In this document: piece after piece, positions 1-6,060 of the stretch | How the letters are laid out: each line of letters begins with the position of its first letter | How positions within the stretch are numbered: position 1 is the stretch's first letter | Assembly (NCBI GenBank): GCA_944326625.1 | Contig: CALVER010000098.1 | Coordinates: 1 to 6,060, forward strand | From: Candidatus Gastranaerophilales bacterium | GTDB lineage: Bacteria > Cyanobacteriota > Vampirovibrionia > Gastranaerophilales > Gastranaerophilaceae | Length of the DNA: 6,060 nt | Direction: 5' to 3' | Program-made: the position numbers and the translations under genes | The notes under the pieces: generated by a model | The model's input: only the letters and a program-made list of their open reading frames with translations | The model's database searches: none | What the model was told of the DNA's origin: nothing

Positions 1-74
1 TCACTGTCTGAATCTGAGTCACTGTCTGAATCTGAGTCACTGTCAGAATCTGAATCCGAATCACTGTCTGAATC
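1..74 (-). repeat. Ser-Asp dipeptide repeat tract in the adhesin, built from 18-bp DNA repeats
   Basis: The adhesin codons here read as twelve consecutive Asp-Ser pairs (residues 713-736) and the tract is still running at the window edge. On the plus strand, an 18-bp unit (TCACTGTCTGAATCTGAG) occurs twice in perfect tandem at 1-18 and 19-36. A diverged 24-bp copy follows at 37-60 and a partial copy from 61. All units are multiples of 3 bp, so a gain or loss of copies would keep the frame. Low-complexity SD tracts are best known as flexible stalks in staphylococcal Sdr/Clf surface proteins; a stalk or linker role here is inference. Confidence 0.93.
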
Positions 75-2210
75 CGTATCTAACGGCAATTCGTCTTCAT
101 AGTAGTAATTTCTTTCATCTTCGTCATGGTCAATTTCAAGAACATCTTCCGGTCTTACAGGTCTTGTACCGATTGTAACTTCGTTATCATCAGTTCCCTG
201 AACCGGATTTGTTCTGTCATCGTCTTCCACGCCAAACTGAATGTATTCTTCGCCTCTTATTGTAACTTTATTTTCGTCATCATTTATAAAATGTTTTCCG
301 TCAATATAAATATCATCGGCAACAATTGTAATTTCTTCTGTATTCGGATTATTATCACCCTGAACTCTGCCGTTGATAACTGTTACGACACTTTGAGCTC
401 TATCCTGGTCAACTCTTGTATCAGGATTGATATCCAGAGCTTTTAAAACCACATTTTCGGGTGCAACATCTTTGTTAGAACCGTAATAATCCTGAGGAGT
501 ATTCGGAACTGAGCCAAGGTTGTCAATAGTTAATGTTTTACCTTCGGTTACCAGATGAATTGTTTTAGCTGCGGTAATTTCATCAATATGAACATTACCT
601 GTAAATTGAATATCAATACTTCCCTGTTTTGAAATAATCGTACAGATTTTAGTATTGTTGCCAAGCGTTTGGACGTTAATATTGCCGGCTTTAGCAAGCA
701 TATCAACACCGTAATTATTAGGATCGGTTTGTTCAATTACCAATCTGTTATTGCCTTCGCCAATGCCGCCGCTTGCAATTAAAGAAACGCCTTTACCGGA
801 AACATTAGGTGTTGATTGGCTTCCGTTGGCGTTTACAATTGAATACGGAGTCTGACCTTTGACTGATGAATCAGCCAAAAGAACAACTCTGCCGTCGGTA
901 GACTTAATCTGACCGACTCTCATATCAGCGTCAAGGCTTGCAAGGTTAATATCAGATGTTGCCTGAGCGTCAATTTTGCCGGAAACTCTTGTGTTAATTG
1001 ATTGCGTCAAATCTCTTGCGTTAGTACCGACGCCTACACATTCCCCGCCTTCGCATGCCAGTCCGACTTCAGCATTTCCTATAGAACCGCCCTGAACGTT
1101 GATATTCAGGTTTCCGCCGTTATTAGTGACCAAATGTGTTTTATTGGTACCGTTATTTATAAGGTTACCGTTTTCAAGATTAATATTTAAATCACCATAA
1201 GATGTAATATAATCATCATTTGTACTATCGCCGATTTTTATATCGGAATTTGTATTATTAATGTTAACGCCGCGGCCTGAAACCGTTCCCTGAATGTTAG
1301 TGCCGCCTGAGCCTGTATTTGTAATATTTACAAGGCCGTTGCCGGAAACATTACCGGCACTTGCAATTTTGATACCGTTAACACCGGAGTTTTCAACAGT
1401 AACATCGCCGGAGCCGAAGTTTTTAACATTACCGGCAATTTCAACACCTGAATTGCTGCCGCCGTATGCTTTAATAACAATACTGCCGCCTTCATTTGCA
1501 AGTTTTGTACCTGATGTAATATTATTAGTATTTACAAGCTGATTAAATAAAGTATTTGCCTGCTGTTCGGAGGTTAATTTAGTTAAATTATTAACACCGC
1601 TCATAATGCCGGCATTAGGGCCGACAGCAACTGATGCCGCTTTAATATCAACTGCGCCCTGCGTAAATACTTTGCCGTTAATTGTAACCGTACCGGTACC
1701 CTGACTTTTTTCTGCATTTGCAAGGGTAGCCATATTCGGTGCGTTTTTCACTCTGTTAAAATCTTCCTGAGTAGGAGTCAAAACTGATAATGAACCTACG
1801 TTCAACACGCCGCTTGCACCGACGACCATGCCGTTCGGTGAAACAAATACGGCTTTACCGTTATAAAAAGCATTGTCTCGCATTGAATTGACAATACCGT
1901 TAATATTAATTCTATCCTGGACAAGGTTGACAAATGTTTCAATATTTCTGTTACCGTATTTAAAAATCAAATTAGCGATATCGCCTTCGCTCAAATTAAA
2001 TTTTTCATACTTTCTAAAACCGGTAGTACCGTTGATACTTCCGGGATTAATATCATATTGGCCGTTTGCACCGGGCTGTACCCAGCCTTGAGCCCCGCCG
2101 CCGATTTCCGTAGCCATGGCAGGTATTACCATTGACTGCTGCATCAGGAAAAACGTTGTCAGCAAAGACGCAATTACTCTTCTTTGTCTTTTCATCGTGT
2201 CAAGTTTCAT
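1..2210 (-). CDS. Large secreted filamentous adhesin (LktA/FhaB-like), Ser-Asp repeat tract, 3' end beyond window
   Basis: This is an uninterrupted frame of 736 codons from the ATG at 2210 to the window edge, with no stop, so the protein is larger than what is seen. Residues 1-33 form a signal peptide: a basic KRQRR stretch, a hydrophobic core, and a likely cleavage site after Ala-Met-Ala (A31-A33). Residues about 66-145 resemble the N-terminal secretion domain of haemagglutinin-type exoproteins, with VNLVQDRININGIVN followed by VFVSPNGMVVGASGVLNVGSL; SPNG at 124-127 stands where FhaB-type proteins have NPNG/NPXG. Residues about 170-580 are rich in Asn, Gly, Val and Ile, with short alternating strands suggesting a right-handed beta-helix. 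Residues 600-712 are acidic, and 713-736 are twelve Asp-Ser dipeptides. From the family, the expected role is export to the cell surface and adhesion. The Fusobacterium LktA-like assignment is from motif memory. No TpsB-type transporter is visible nearby. Function is inferred; secretion is fairly sure. Confidence 0.87.
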   Translation of the reverse strand, partial: MKLDTMKRQRRVIASLLTTFFLMQQSMVIPAMATEIGGGAQGWVQPGANGQYDINPGSINGTTGFRKYEKFNLSEGDIANLIFKYGNRNIETFVNLVQDRININGIVNSMRDNAFYNGKAVFVSPNGMVVGASGVLNVGSLSVLTPTQEDFNRVKNAPNMATLANAEKSQGTGTVTINGKVFTQGAVDIKAASVAVGPNAGIMSGVNNLTKLTSEQQANTLFNQLVNTNNITSGTKLANEGGSIVIKAYGGSNSGVEIAGNVKNFGSGDVTVENSGVNGIKIASAGNVSGNGLVNITNTGSGGTNIQGTVSGRGVNINNTNSDIKIGDSTNDDYITSYGDLNINLENGNLINNGTNKTHLVTNNGGNLNINVQGGSIGNAEVGLACEGGECVGVGTNARDLTQSINTRVSGKIDAQATSDINLASLDADMRVGQIKSTDGRVVLLADSSVKGQTPYSIVNANGSQSTPNVSGKGVSLIASGGIGEGNNRLVIEQTDPNNYGVDMLAKAGNINVQTLGNNTKICTIISKQGSIDIQFTGNVHIDEITAAKTIHLVTEGKTLTIDNLGSVPNTPQDYYGSNKDVAPENVVLKALDINPDTRVDQDRAQSVVTVINGRVQGDNNPNTEEITIVADDIYIDGKHFINDDENKVTIRGEEYIQFGVEDDDRTNPVQGTDDNEVTIGTRPVRPEDVLEIDHDEDERNYYYEDELPLDTDSDSDSDSDSDSDSDSDSDSDSDS

Positions 2211-2219
2211 ATCAGCTTG

Positions 2220-2225
2220 TCCTTT
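2220..2225 (-). promoter_or_regulatory. Ribosome binding site of the adhesin gene
   Basis: AAAGGA lies 9 nt before the ATG at 2210. A second in-frame ATG five codons later (2195) would be 24 nt from this site and has no site of its own, so the upstream ATG is preferred. Either choice leaves the signal peptide intact. Confidence 0.7.
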
Positions 2226-2269
2226 CAAATTTTTTGGCTATTCATACACTTCATTTTACCAAGAGTATG

Positions 2270-2304
2270 ACTTAAAGTAACGTATTTATTACGTTTCTTT
2301 AAGT
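2270..2304. promoter_or_regulatory. 35-nt interrupted palindrome upstream of the adhesin gene
   Basis: The outer arms ACTTAAAG (2270-2277) and CTTTAAGT (2297-2304) are perfect inverse complements. After one T-T mismatch, the inner arms AACGTA (2279-2284) and TACGTT (2290-2295) also match perfectly around a 5-nt loop. That is 14 of 15 paired positions. No T-run follows on either strand, so it does not look like an intrinsic terminator. It could be an operator for a dimeric regulator or a hairpin in the adhesin leader RNA; the sequence does not decide between them. It lies 60 bp from the adhesin start. Confidence 0.7.
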
Positions 2305-2328
2305 TGAATTCGCACATCATGTCACATT

Positions 2329-2357
2329 AATATACTTCATATATACATTAACGGCAA
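2329..2357 (-). promoter_or_regulatory. Predicted sigma-70-type promoter of the adhesin gene
   Basis: On the minus strand TTGCCG (2357-2352; 4 of 6 to the -35 consensus) is followed after exactly 17 nt by TATATT (2334-2329; 5 of 6 to the -10 consensus). Transcription would begin near 2322, giving a leader of about 110 nt that includes the 35-nt palindrome at 2270-2304. A weaker alternative is TAAAAT at 2258-2253, which would put the palindrome over its -35 region. The region is AT-rich, so chance matches are a real risk. Confidence 0.45.
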
Positions 2358-2361
2358 AACG

Positions 2362-2393
2362 AAAAAAATATTGCGCATTTGTTACGAAATATT
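2362..2393 (-). terminator. Weak candidate terminator after the flippase gene
   Basis: Just past the flippase stop on the minus strand there are two AATATT copies (2393-2388 and 2372-2367). Each is self-complementary, so they can pair with each other across a GC-containing interval that includes TGCGCA; a T-run follows. The stem is short and has no GC, so it would be a poor intrinsic terminator. It is listed because the next gene appears to have its own promoter. Confidence 0.2.
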
Positions 2394-2401
2394 AACAGAA
2401 T

Positions 2402-3859
2402 TTAACTTAATTTATAAAATTTTGAAAGCAGCTTTGCAAAACCCCAGTAAAAACAATAAAATACAACGAGCAGAACGCTCATTTCAACTATTGCATTATT
2501 AATATTGAAGGTATTGAACGCATAATAAAGTGCGCCTGCGGGAATTGCTGCCAAAATCATTTTAAGGATTGTGCCGGCAGGCAATTTCAGTCTCAAATTC
2601 GGCAGAACAATTGTTATTGTCAAAAGGAAATACAAGAAATTTGCCGCCAGAGTTGCAATACCAACCCCTGCAAGACCATGCCCGGGAATTAACCAGATAT
2701 TCAACCCCACGCCGACAATTCCGGAAATTAATTTAATAATAAATTCAATATAAGTTTTATTTGCAAGATGGTATTGCAAAGTTGTGTAATCAGTCAACGC
2801 AAGAAAGAAAGTTCCGAAAGCGAAATACGGAATAAGCTTAAACGCTGCCTGGAACTGATCGTTTGCAAAAATATCCACATATTGAACAGCGTACAATGAC
2901 ATCAAAGTTATTATGGGCAGAGATATCAAAAGATAATATCCGCAAAAACGTGAGATAATCGGCCTTACGTCGATTTTTTCCTCATACATGTTAATAATTC
3001 TGGGGATTGCGGCAACCGTAATTATTGCAAAGATAGTCAGCAATAACGGTAAAGTTAACCCGTAGCCCACGCCCACAATTCCGGCTTCCGAAAATCCTTT
3101 TATGCTGTTCATGATAAATTTATTGCTCTGGTTAATTATCCATGCGCTCAAAGATGTCGCAGCTATCGGAATTCCATACTTAAAAATCGGAATTAAGAAT
3201 GTCCATTCTATTTTTTGGAGCTTAAACCATTTTACAATATTACTTTGATAAATTAATAACAAATCAATTAAAGAGATGGAAACGCCCATGCCTAAAAGCA
3301 TGCCCATAGCACCGAGGTGGAAAAACTTCACAAAAAATACCGAAAGTCCGATTGTCAAAAACTGGTTCAAAATAGTTGAAAACGTAAATGACATGGACTT
3401 CAGCTGCGCTCTGATAAGCTGGAACAACAAAGCTCGTATTGCAACGGGAATAATTAATAACAAAATTGCGAAGAAATATTTAACCGGAATATGGAAAAAC
3501 GAATAAAAATTTTCCCTGAATATATAAGATACCAGAAACATCAACGCAATATTAAAAGTCAACATAAAAACCAGCGTCGTAAGATATTTCGGCATGTCCT
3601 GCATAAGCTGGTGGTGTCTGAAAAATCTTAAGCCTGAAAGCCCCACCCAATCGGAAAACAAAATACATAAGAAAGACAAAAGCGCAATTGATATTGAATA
3701 AAGCCCGTACTGTTCCGGCGGCAAAATACTTGTATAAACCGGTACAATCAAGGCGTTACCTATCATACCCACGATTTTTGACGGGGCATATTTCGCCATA
3801 TCCTGAAAAATCCCGCGGGTCTGCTCTTCTTCTACTTCCTTATTTTCTACATATTCCAT
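2402..3859 (-). CDS. Oligosaccharide flippase family protein (Wzx/MATE-like)
   Basis: This 485-residue integral membrane protein has about 14 hydrophobic helices, near residues 25-45, 50-70, 92-113, 127-145, 160-180, 182-204, 222-243, 263-285, 305-325, 340-360, 370-390, 395-418, 430-448 and 457-475, with a charged cytoplasmic N-terminus. The first helix region (KYAPSKIVGMIGNALIVPVYTSILPPEQYGLYSI) is the usual opening of the polysaccharide export family (Polysacc_synt). These proteins flip lipid-linked oligosaccharides across the inner membrane for O-antigen, capsule or glycan assembly. The ATG at 3859 has AGGA 7 nt upstream (3867-3870). The gene begins 34 bp after rimO ends, so cotranscription is likely. 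No glycosyltransferases are in view, so the glycan it carries is unknown. A lipid II or other MOP-superfamily role cannot be excluded, but the length and opening motif favour Wzx-like. Confidence 0.85.
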   Translation of the reverse strand: MEYVENKEVEEEQTRGIFQDMAKYAPSKIVGMIGNALIVPVYTSILPPEQYGLYSISIALLSFLCILFSDWVGLSGLRFFRHHQLMQDMPKYLTTLVFMLTFNIALMFLVSYIFRENFYSFFHIPVKYFFAILLLIIPVAIRALLFQLIRAQLKSMSFTFSTILNQFLTIGLSVFFVKFFHLGAMGMLLGMGVSISLIDLLLIYQSNIVKWFKLQKIEWTFLIPIFKYGIPIAATSLSAWIINQSNKFIMNSIKGFSEAGIVGVGYGLTLPLLLTIFAIITVAAIPRIINMYEEKIDVRPIISRFCGYYLLISLPIITLMSLYAVQYVDIFANDQFQAAFKLIPYFAFGTFFLALTDYTTLQYHLANKTYIEFIIKLISGIVGVGLNIWLIPGHGLAGVGIATLAANFLYFLLTITIVLPNLRLKLPAGTILKMILAAIPAGALYYAFNTFNINNAIVEMSVLLVVFYCFYWGFAKLLSKFYKLS

Positions 3860-3893
3860 AAATAATTCCTAAAATTTCCAAACTCCAAAATAA

Positions 3894-5207
3894 TTATACA
3901 ACAAATTTTCCAAAAAGGTCATACTCATCAGCTTTTTCGATTTTAACATTTTCAATATCACCCGGAACAACGGGTCTGTCGGTTTTAACATAAACAAGAC
4001 CGTCAATTTCCGGTGCGTCATGTTCGGAGCGCAGAATCACAACGCCTTCATCCGTAAAGCTTTCCACAATACAGGGGATTGTTTTCCCTATGTAAGATTG
4101 ATTAATTTCATAGGAAATTTCCTGCTGAAGCGCCATCAATTTTTTATAACGTTCATGCTTAATTTTTGCAGGCACCTGATCGCTCATTTCATAAGACGCT
4201 GTATTTTTTTCTCGTGAATATTCAAAAACTCCCATCTTATCAAACCGCATTTTCTTAACGAATTCATACAAATGTTCAAACTGCTCGTCCGTTTCTCCCG
4301 GATACCCTACGATAAATGCCGTCCTTATTGCAACTCCCGGAATTCTTTCTCTTATTTTATTAATCAATTCTTCGTAATCAAAAGCAGGTCTGCGCATATT
4401 TTCGAGAATTATTTTATCCGAATGCTGAAGCGGAAGATCAATATATTTAACCACTTTATCGCATTTTGCAATAGTATCAATCAATTCATCAGTCATCTGG
4501 GAGGGATACGCATACATAATCCTTATCCACGAAAGATTTTCGATTTTGTTAAGCTCTTTCAACAACTCGGGCAGCATTTGTTTTTTATACAAATCAAGCC
4601 CGTAGCTTGTTGTATCCTGTGCAATTAAAACAATTTCCGCAACACCTTTTGCAACAAGTGATTTAACTTCTTCAACAATATTTTCAATCGGACGGGAATG
4701 ATAAATCCCTCTGAGATTCGGGATAATACAATAACCGCAGTGATAATTGCAGCCGTCGGCAATTTTTACATAAGAACTTGCGCCCATGGTAATTTGCTGG
4801 CGCTCGACGTTTTCCGGATAAACGTACTCGGGCTTTTCGGAAACACACGAAATATATTCCTCATTAGCCTCATCCGCAACCTTATCAACGATTCCGGCAA
4901 TTTCTCTGATATTTGAAGTTCCGACCATAGCGCAGATTTCCGGAATTGCATCTTTCAATTCCTCGTTGTATTTTTGTGGCAGGCAGCCTGTTACAATAAC
5001 TTTTTTTCCTTTTTCAACCATCTGCAAAATCGACTGCACGGACTCTTTTTCCGCATCGTGAATAAATGAACACGTGTTTATAATAACTATCTGTGCCTCA
5101 TTTTCGTCCAAAGTAATATCATGCCCTTTTGACGCCAAAAGCCCGAGCATAAGTTCACTGTCTACCAAATTTTTTGCACAACCGTGATTTATCAGCGCTA
5201 TTTTCAT
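3894..5207 (-). CDS. rimO: Ribosomal protein S12 methylthiotransferase RimO
   Basis: RimO is a radical SAM enzyme with two iron-sulfur clusters that adds a methylthio group to the conserved aspartate (Asp88/89) of ribosomal protein S12. All expected parts are present in 437 residues, the normal family length. The N-terminal methylthiotransferase domain has cluster cysteines C10, C46 and C75. The radical SAM motif CxxxCxxC is C153, C157, C160 in DGCNYHCGYC. A C-terminal TRAM domain spans about 367-437. The segment YIDLPLQHSDKIILENMRR (about 255-273) is typical of RimO and separates it from the tRNA-modifying paralogue MiaB. The ATG at 5207 has AAGAGG 7 nt upstream (5215-5220). It precedes the flippase gene by 34 bp; the functional link is not obvious and this may be simple housekeeping clustering. 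The gene appears intact. Confidence 0.96.
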   Translation of the reverse strand: MKIALINHGCAKNLVDSELMLGLLASKGHDITLDENEAQIVIINTCSFIHDAEKESVQSILQMVEKGKKVIVTGCLPQKYNEELKDAIPEICAMVGTSNIREIAGIVDKVADEANEEYISCVSEKPEYVYPENVERQQITMGASSYVKIADGCNYHCGYCIIPNLRGIYHSRPIENIVEEVKSLVAKGVAEIVLIAQDTTSYGLDLYKKQMLPELLKELNKIENLSWIRIMYAYPSQMTDELIDTIAKCDKVVKYIDLPLQHSDKIILENMRRPAFDYEELINKIRERIPGVAIRTAFIVGYPGETDEQFEHLYEFVKKMRFDKMGVFEYSREKNTASYEMSDQVPAKIKHERYKKLMALQQEISYEINQSYIGKTIPCIVESFTDEGVVILRSEHDAPEIDGLVYVKTDRPVVPGDIENVKIEKADEYDLFGKFVV

Positions 5208-5262
5208 TACTTAACCTCTTTGAAAAGTTTAACACAAACAACCGATAAATCACAATTGCACA

Positions 5263-5278
5263 ATAATATATATATTAT
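5263..5278. repeat. Perfect 16-nt AT-only palindrome at the end of the pilin gene
   Basis: ATAATATATATATTAT is its own reverse complement and spans the pilin stop codon and the first bases of the gap before rimO. It contains no G or C and has no following T-run, so it is more likely a DNA-melting or low-complexity stretch than a terminator. Confidence 0.5.
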
Positions 5279-5279
5279 A
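5274..5279 (-). promoter_or_regulatory. Candidate -10 element for rimO
   Basis: A perfect TATAAT on the minus strand overlaps the last codons of the pilin gene and would start transcription about 60 nt before the rimO ATG. No good -35 lies at 16-18 nt; TTCAAA at 19 nt is the nearest. The surrounding run of TA steps makes a chance TATAAT quite likely. rimO may instead be read through from the pilin gene, which ends 67 bp upstream. Confidence 0.28.
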
Positions 5280-6054
5280 ACTTGTACGGATAATCTTCTT
5301 TGAATTCAAAATTATCATACAGCAATAATAAAACCGAACAATACTTACCGTTTTCAGCACATTTATTAAGCGCTTTTTCTCTTGTGTCAAGCTTTTCATG
5401 CTTTATGGAATCATACTGAGTATAAGAACTGAAGGCACTATTCGGAGTCAACGGATGGTAATGCTCCGGCGAAACAGAAGTACAAAGCAGAAAAATAAAT
5501 TTGTCTTGTCCGTACACATTTGGACTTTTATTGCCGTTCAAATCATAATCCAGATCCATACATTGTCCATTATGAAATTCAAAAACAGAACCATCTGACA
5601 ATTTAATGTTTAACTTATATGCTTCTTCCTCATTTTCGGCTATATCAGCCTTAATATATTTCGCAATATATTTATTATAAAATCTTAAAGCGCGATCTTT
5701 CTGCTCGCCAACAATAGGTTCTTCATTTTCATCAACGGCCATTTCTTCTTTATTCCAATATATAGCAGAACCATTTTCAATCTCGGACAACTTCACCGCC
5801 TGACTCATCAAACTATAAAATTTCTTAAGTTTTGTAGAGTACTCTTTTTTCTTATAATTACTAATCAATGTCGGAATTGTCATTGCCGCCACAATGCCGA
5901 TTATGGCAAGGGTTATTAAAACTTCCGCCAGGGTAAACGCGACACGACGAATGTTGTCTGACATGTCTACGTGCGTAGCACCGGCTTTCTTTTTAAAGTC
6001 GTTAAGACGATAAGACGTTAGGACGTTAAGTTCTTTTCTGTGAGCTTCGCTCAC
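5275..6054 (-). CDS. Type IV pilin/pseudopilin-like protein with prepilin N-terminal motif and long leader
   Basis: The prepilin signature RRVA/FTLAEVLITLAIIGIVAAMTIPTLI places cleavage between A39 and F40 in this numbering. Glu44 is the conserved Glu at +5, and a hydrophobic helix spans about 45-64. A basic stretch and an amphipathic segment follow (NYKKKEYSTKLKKFYSLMSQAVKL), then a soluble domain with four cysteines (C165, C191, C232, C239) and a DLNGNKSPNVYGQD segment at about 171-184 that resembles the Asp/Asn/Gly loops of pseudopilins. The expected role is as a subunit of a type IV pilus, type II secretion or related filament at the inner membrane. Two things are odd: Ala instead of the usual Gly at -1, and a leader of 39 residues. 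The frame stays open upstream to the window edge. The GTG at 6054 is only the first possible start in view; ATG at 5964 (residue 31) gives a leader of 9 residues but has no clear ribosome binding site. No pilus assembly genes are in view, so the specific machine is unknown. Confidence 0.8.
   Translation of the reverse strand: MSEAHRKELNVLTSYRLNDFKKKAGATHVDMSDNIRRVAFTLAEVLITLAIIGIVAAMTIPTLISNYKKKEYSTKLKKFYSLMSQAVKLSEIENGSAIYWNKEEMAVDENEEPIVGEQKDRALRFYNKYIAKYIKADIAENEEEAYKLNIKLSDGSVFEFHNGQCMDLDYDLNGNKSPNVYGQDKFIFLLCTSVSPEHYHPLTPNSAFSSYTQYDSIKHEKLDTREKALNKCAENGKYCSVLLLLYDNFEFKEDYPYKL
5960..5978. repeat. Two adjacent small palindromes in the pilin leader
   Basis: GACATGTC (5960-5967) is a perfect palindrome and shares its last base with CTACGTGCGTAG (5967-5978), an inverted repeat of CTACG around two bases. 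The alternative ATG start at 5964 lies inside the first. With the octamers and the hairpin they make the roughly 95 bp before the mature pilin unusually rich in symmetry. Confidence 0.55.
6000..6031. repeat. Four 8-bp tandem repeats in the pilin leader
   Basis: On the plus strand, four octamers follow one another: CGTTAAGA (6000-6007), CGATAAGA (6008-6015), CGTTAGGA (6016-6023) and CGTTAAGT (6024-6031). Each differs from CGTTAAGA by at most one base. On the minus strand they are read as the leader residues LNVLTSYRLN. Eight is not a multiple of three, so a change in copy number would shift any start upstream of the repeat out of frame. The mismatches would damp slippage. Confidence 0.8.
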
Positions 6055-6055
6055 A
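6039..6055. repeat. Perfect 7-bp stem, 3-nt loop hairpin at the GTG start of the pilin frame
   Basis: TGTGAGC and GCTCACA flank a 3-nt loop. The minus-strand form contains GCGAAGC, a heptamer known to make an exceptionally stable DNA mini-hairpin. The GTG at 6054 lies inside the stem. No T-run follows within the coding direction. Confidence 0.8.
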
Positions 6056-6060
6056 TATTT

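Noticed and set aside
1..74. Repeats at the left edge as a CRISPR array or satellite
   Set aside because: There are no unique spacers between the repeats, and the units read cleanly in frame as Asp-Ser codons of the adhesin.
548..736. Minus-strand open frame of 62 codons inside the adhesin
   Set aside because: It is out of frame with the adhesin and overlaps well-formed adhesin sequence; no motif.
126..2091. Several plus-strand open frames of 62-106 codons inside the first 2.2 kb (for example 126-446, 1294-1542, 1873-2091)
   Set aside because: They lie antisense to the adhesin frame, which is open throughout with signal peptide and domain motifs. Their translations are low-complexity and have no recognisable motif.
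2253..2280. Second promoter with TAAAAT as -10 just after the palindrome
   Set aside because: The matching -35 (TTACTT at 16 nt) has only 2 of 6 consensus bases. It is kept only as an alternative to the better promoter at 2329-2357.
2270..2304. Palindrome read as an intrinsic terminator
   Set aside because: The arms are AT-rich and no run of T follows on either strand.
3860..3893. Separate promoter for the flippase gene in the 34-bp gap after rimO
   Set aside because: The gap is filled by the ribosome binding site and AT-rich sequence; no paired -35/-10 elements fit.
4020..4951. Open frames on both strands within rimO (4020-4217, 4272-4628, 4698-4916, 4766-4951)
   Set aside because: RimO occupies this whole stretch with all catalytic motifs intact; these are shadow frames.

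Overview
The window looks like part of a chromosome from an AT-rich, diderm, host-associated (probably gut) bacterium. The best guess at lineage is the non-photosynthetic cyanobacterial relatives, Gastranaerophilales/Melainabacteria (class Vampirovibrionia). This rests on an LktA-like filamentous adhesin N-terminus together with a pilin-like protein of the 'RRVAFTLAEVLITL' type, both of which I associate with those genomes. The assignment is inference: no rRNA or lineage-specific marker is present, and other gut diderms carry similar proteins.

All four protein genes lie on the minus strand, so transcription runs from high to low coordinates. In that order they are a type IV pilin/pseudopilin-like protein (6054-5275, 5' end possibly beyond the window), the ribosomal protein S12 methylthiotransferase RimO (5207-3894), a 14-helix oligosaccharide flippase of the Wzx/MATE-like superfamily (3859-2402), and a very large secreted adhesin (2210 down to base 1, running off the window). 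The adhesin is open for 736 codons without a stop and is easy to miss because its end lies outside the window. It has a signal peptide, a two-partner-secretion/haemagglutinin-type N-terminal domain, an Asn/Gly-rich region that reads like a beta-helix, an acidic segment, and then a Ser-Asp dipeptide repeat tract that is still running at the window edge.

rimO and the flippase gene are 34 bp apart and are probably cotranscribed; a perfect -10 hexamer sits just before rimO. The adhesin has its own 191-bp upstream region, with a good sigma-70-like promoter and a 35-nt interrupted palindrome, so it is probably a separate, regulated transcription unit. There is no gene-free stretch longer than 300 bp; the longest is this one, 2211-2401.

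The parts most worth a second look are the Ser-Asp tract on a diderm filamentous adhesin and its 18-bp DNA repeats, the palindrome in the adhesin leader, and the unusual repeat-built 5' end of the pilin gene (a stable mini-hairpin followed by four 8-bp tandem repeats, all read through as protein). Three of the four products act in or beyond the envelope. A functional link between them is possible but is not shown by this sequence.
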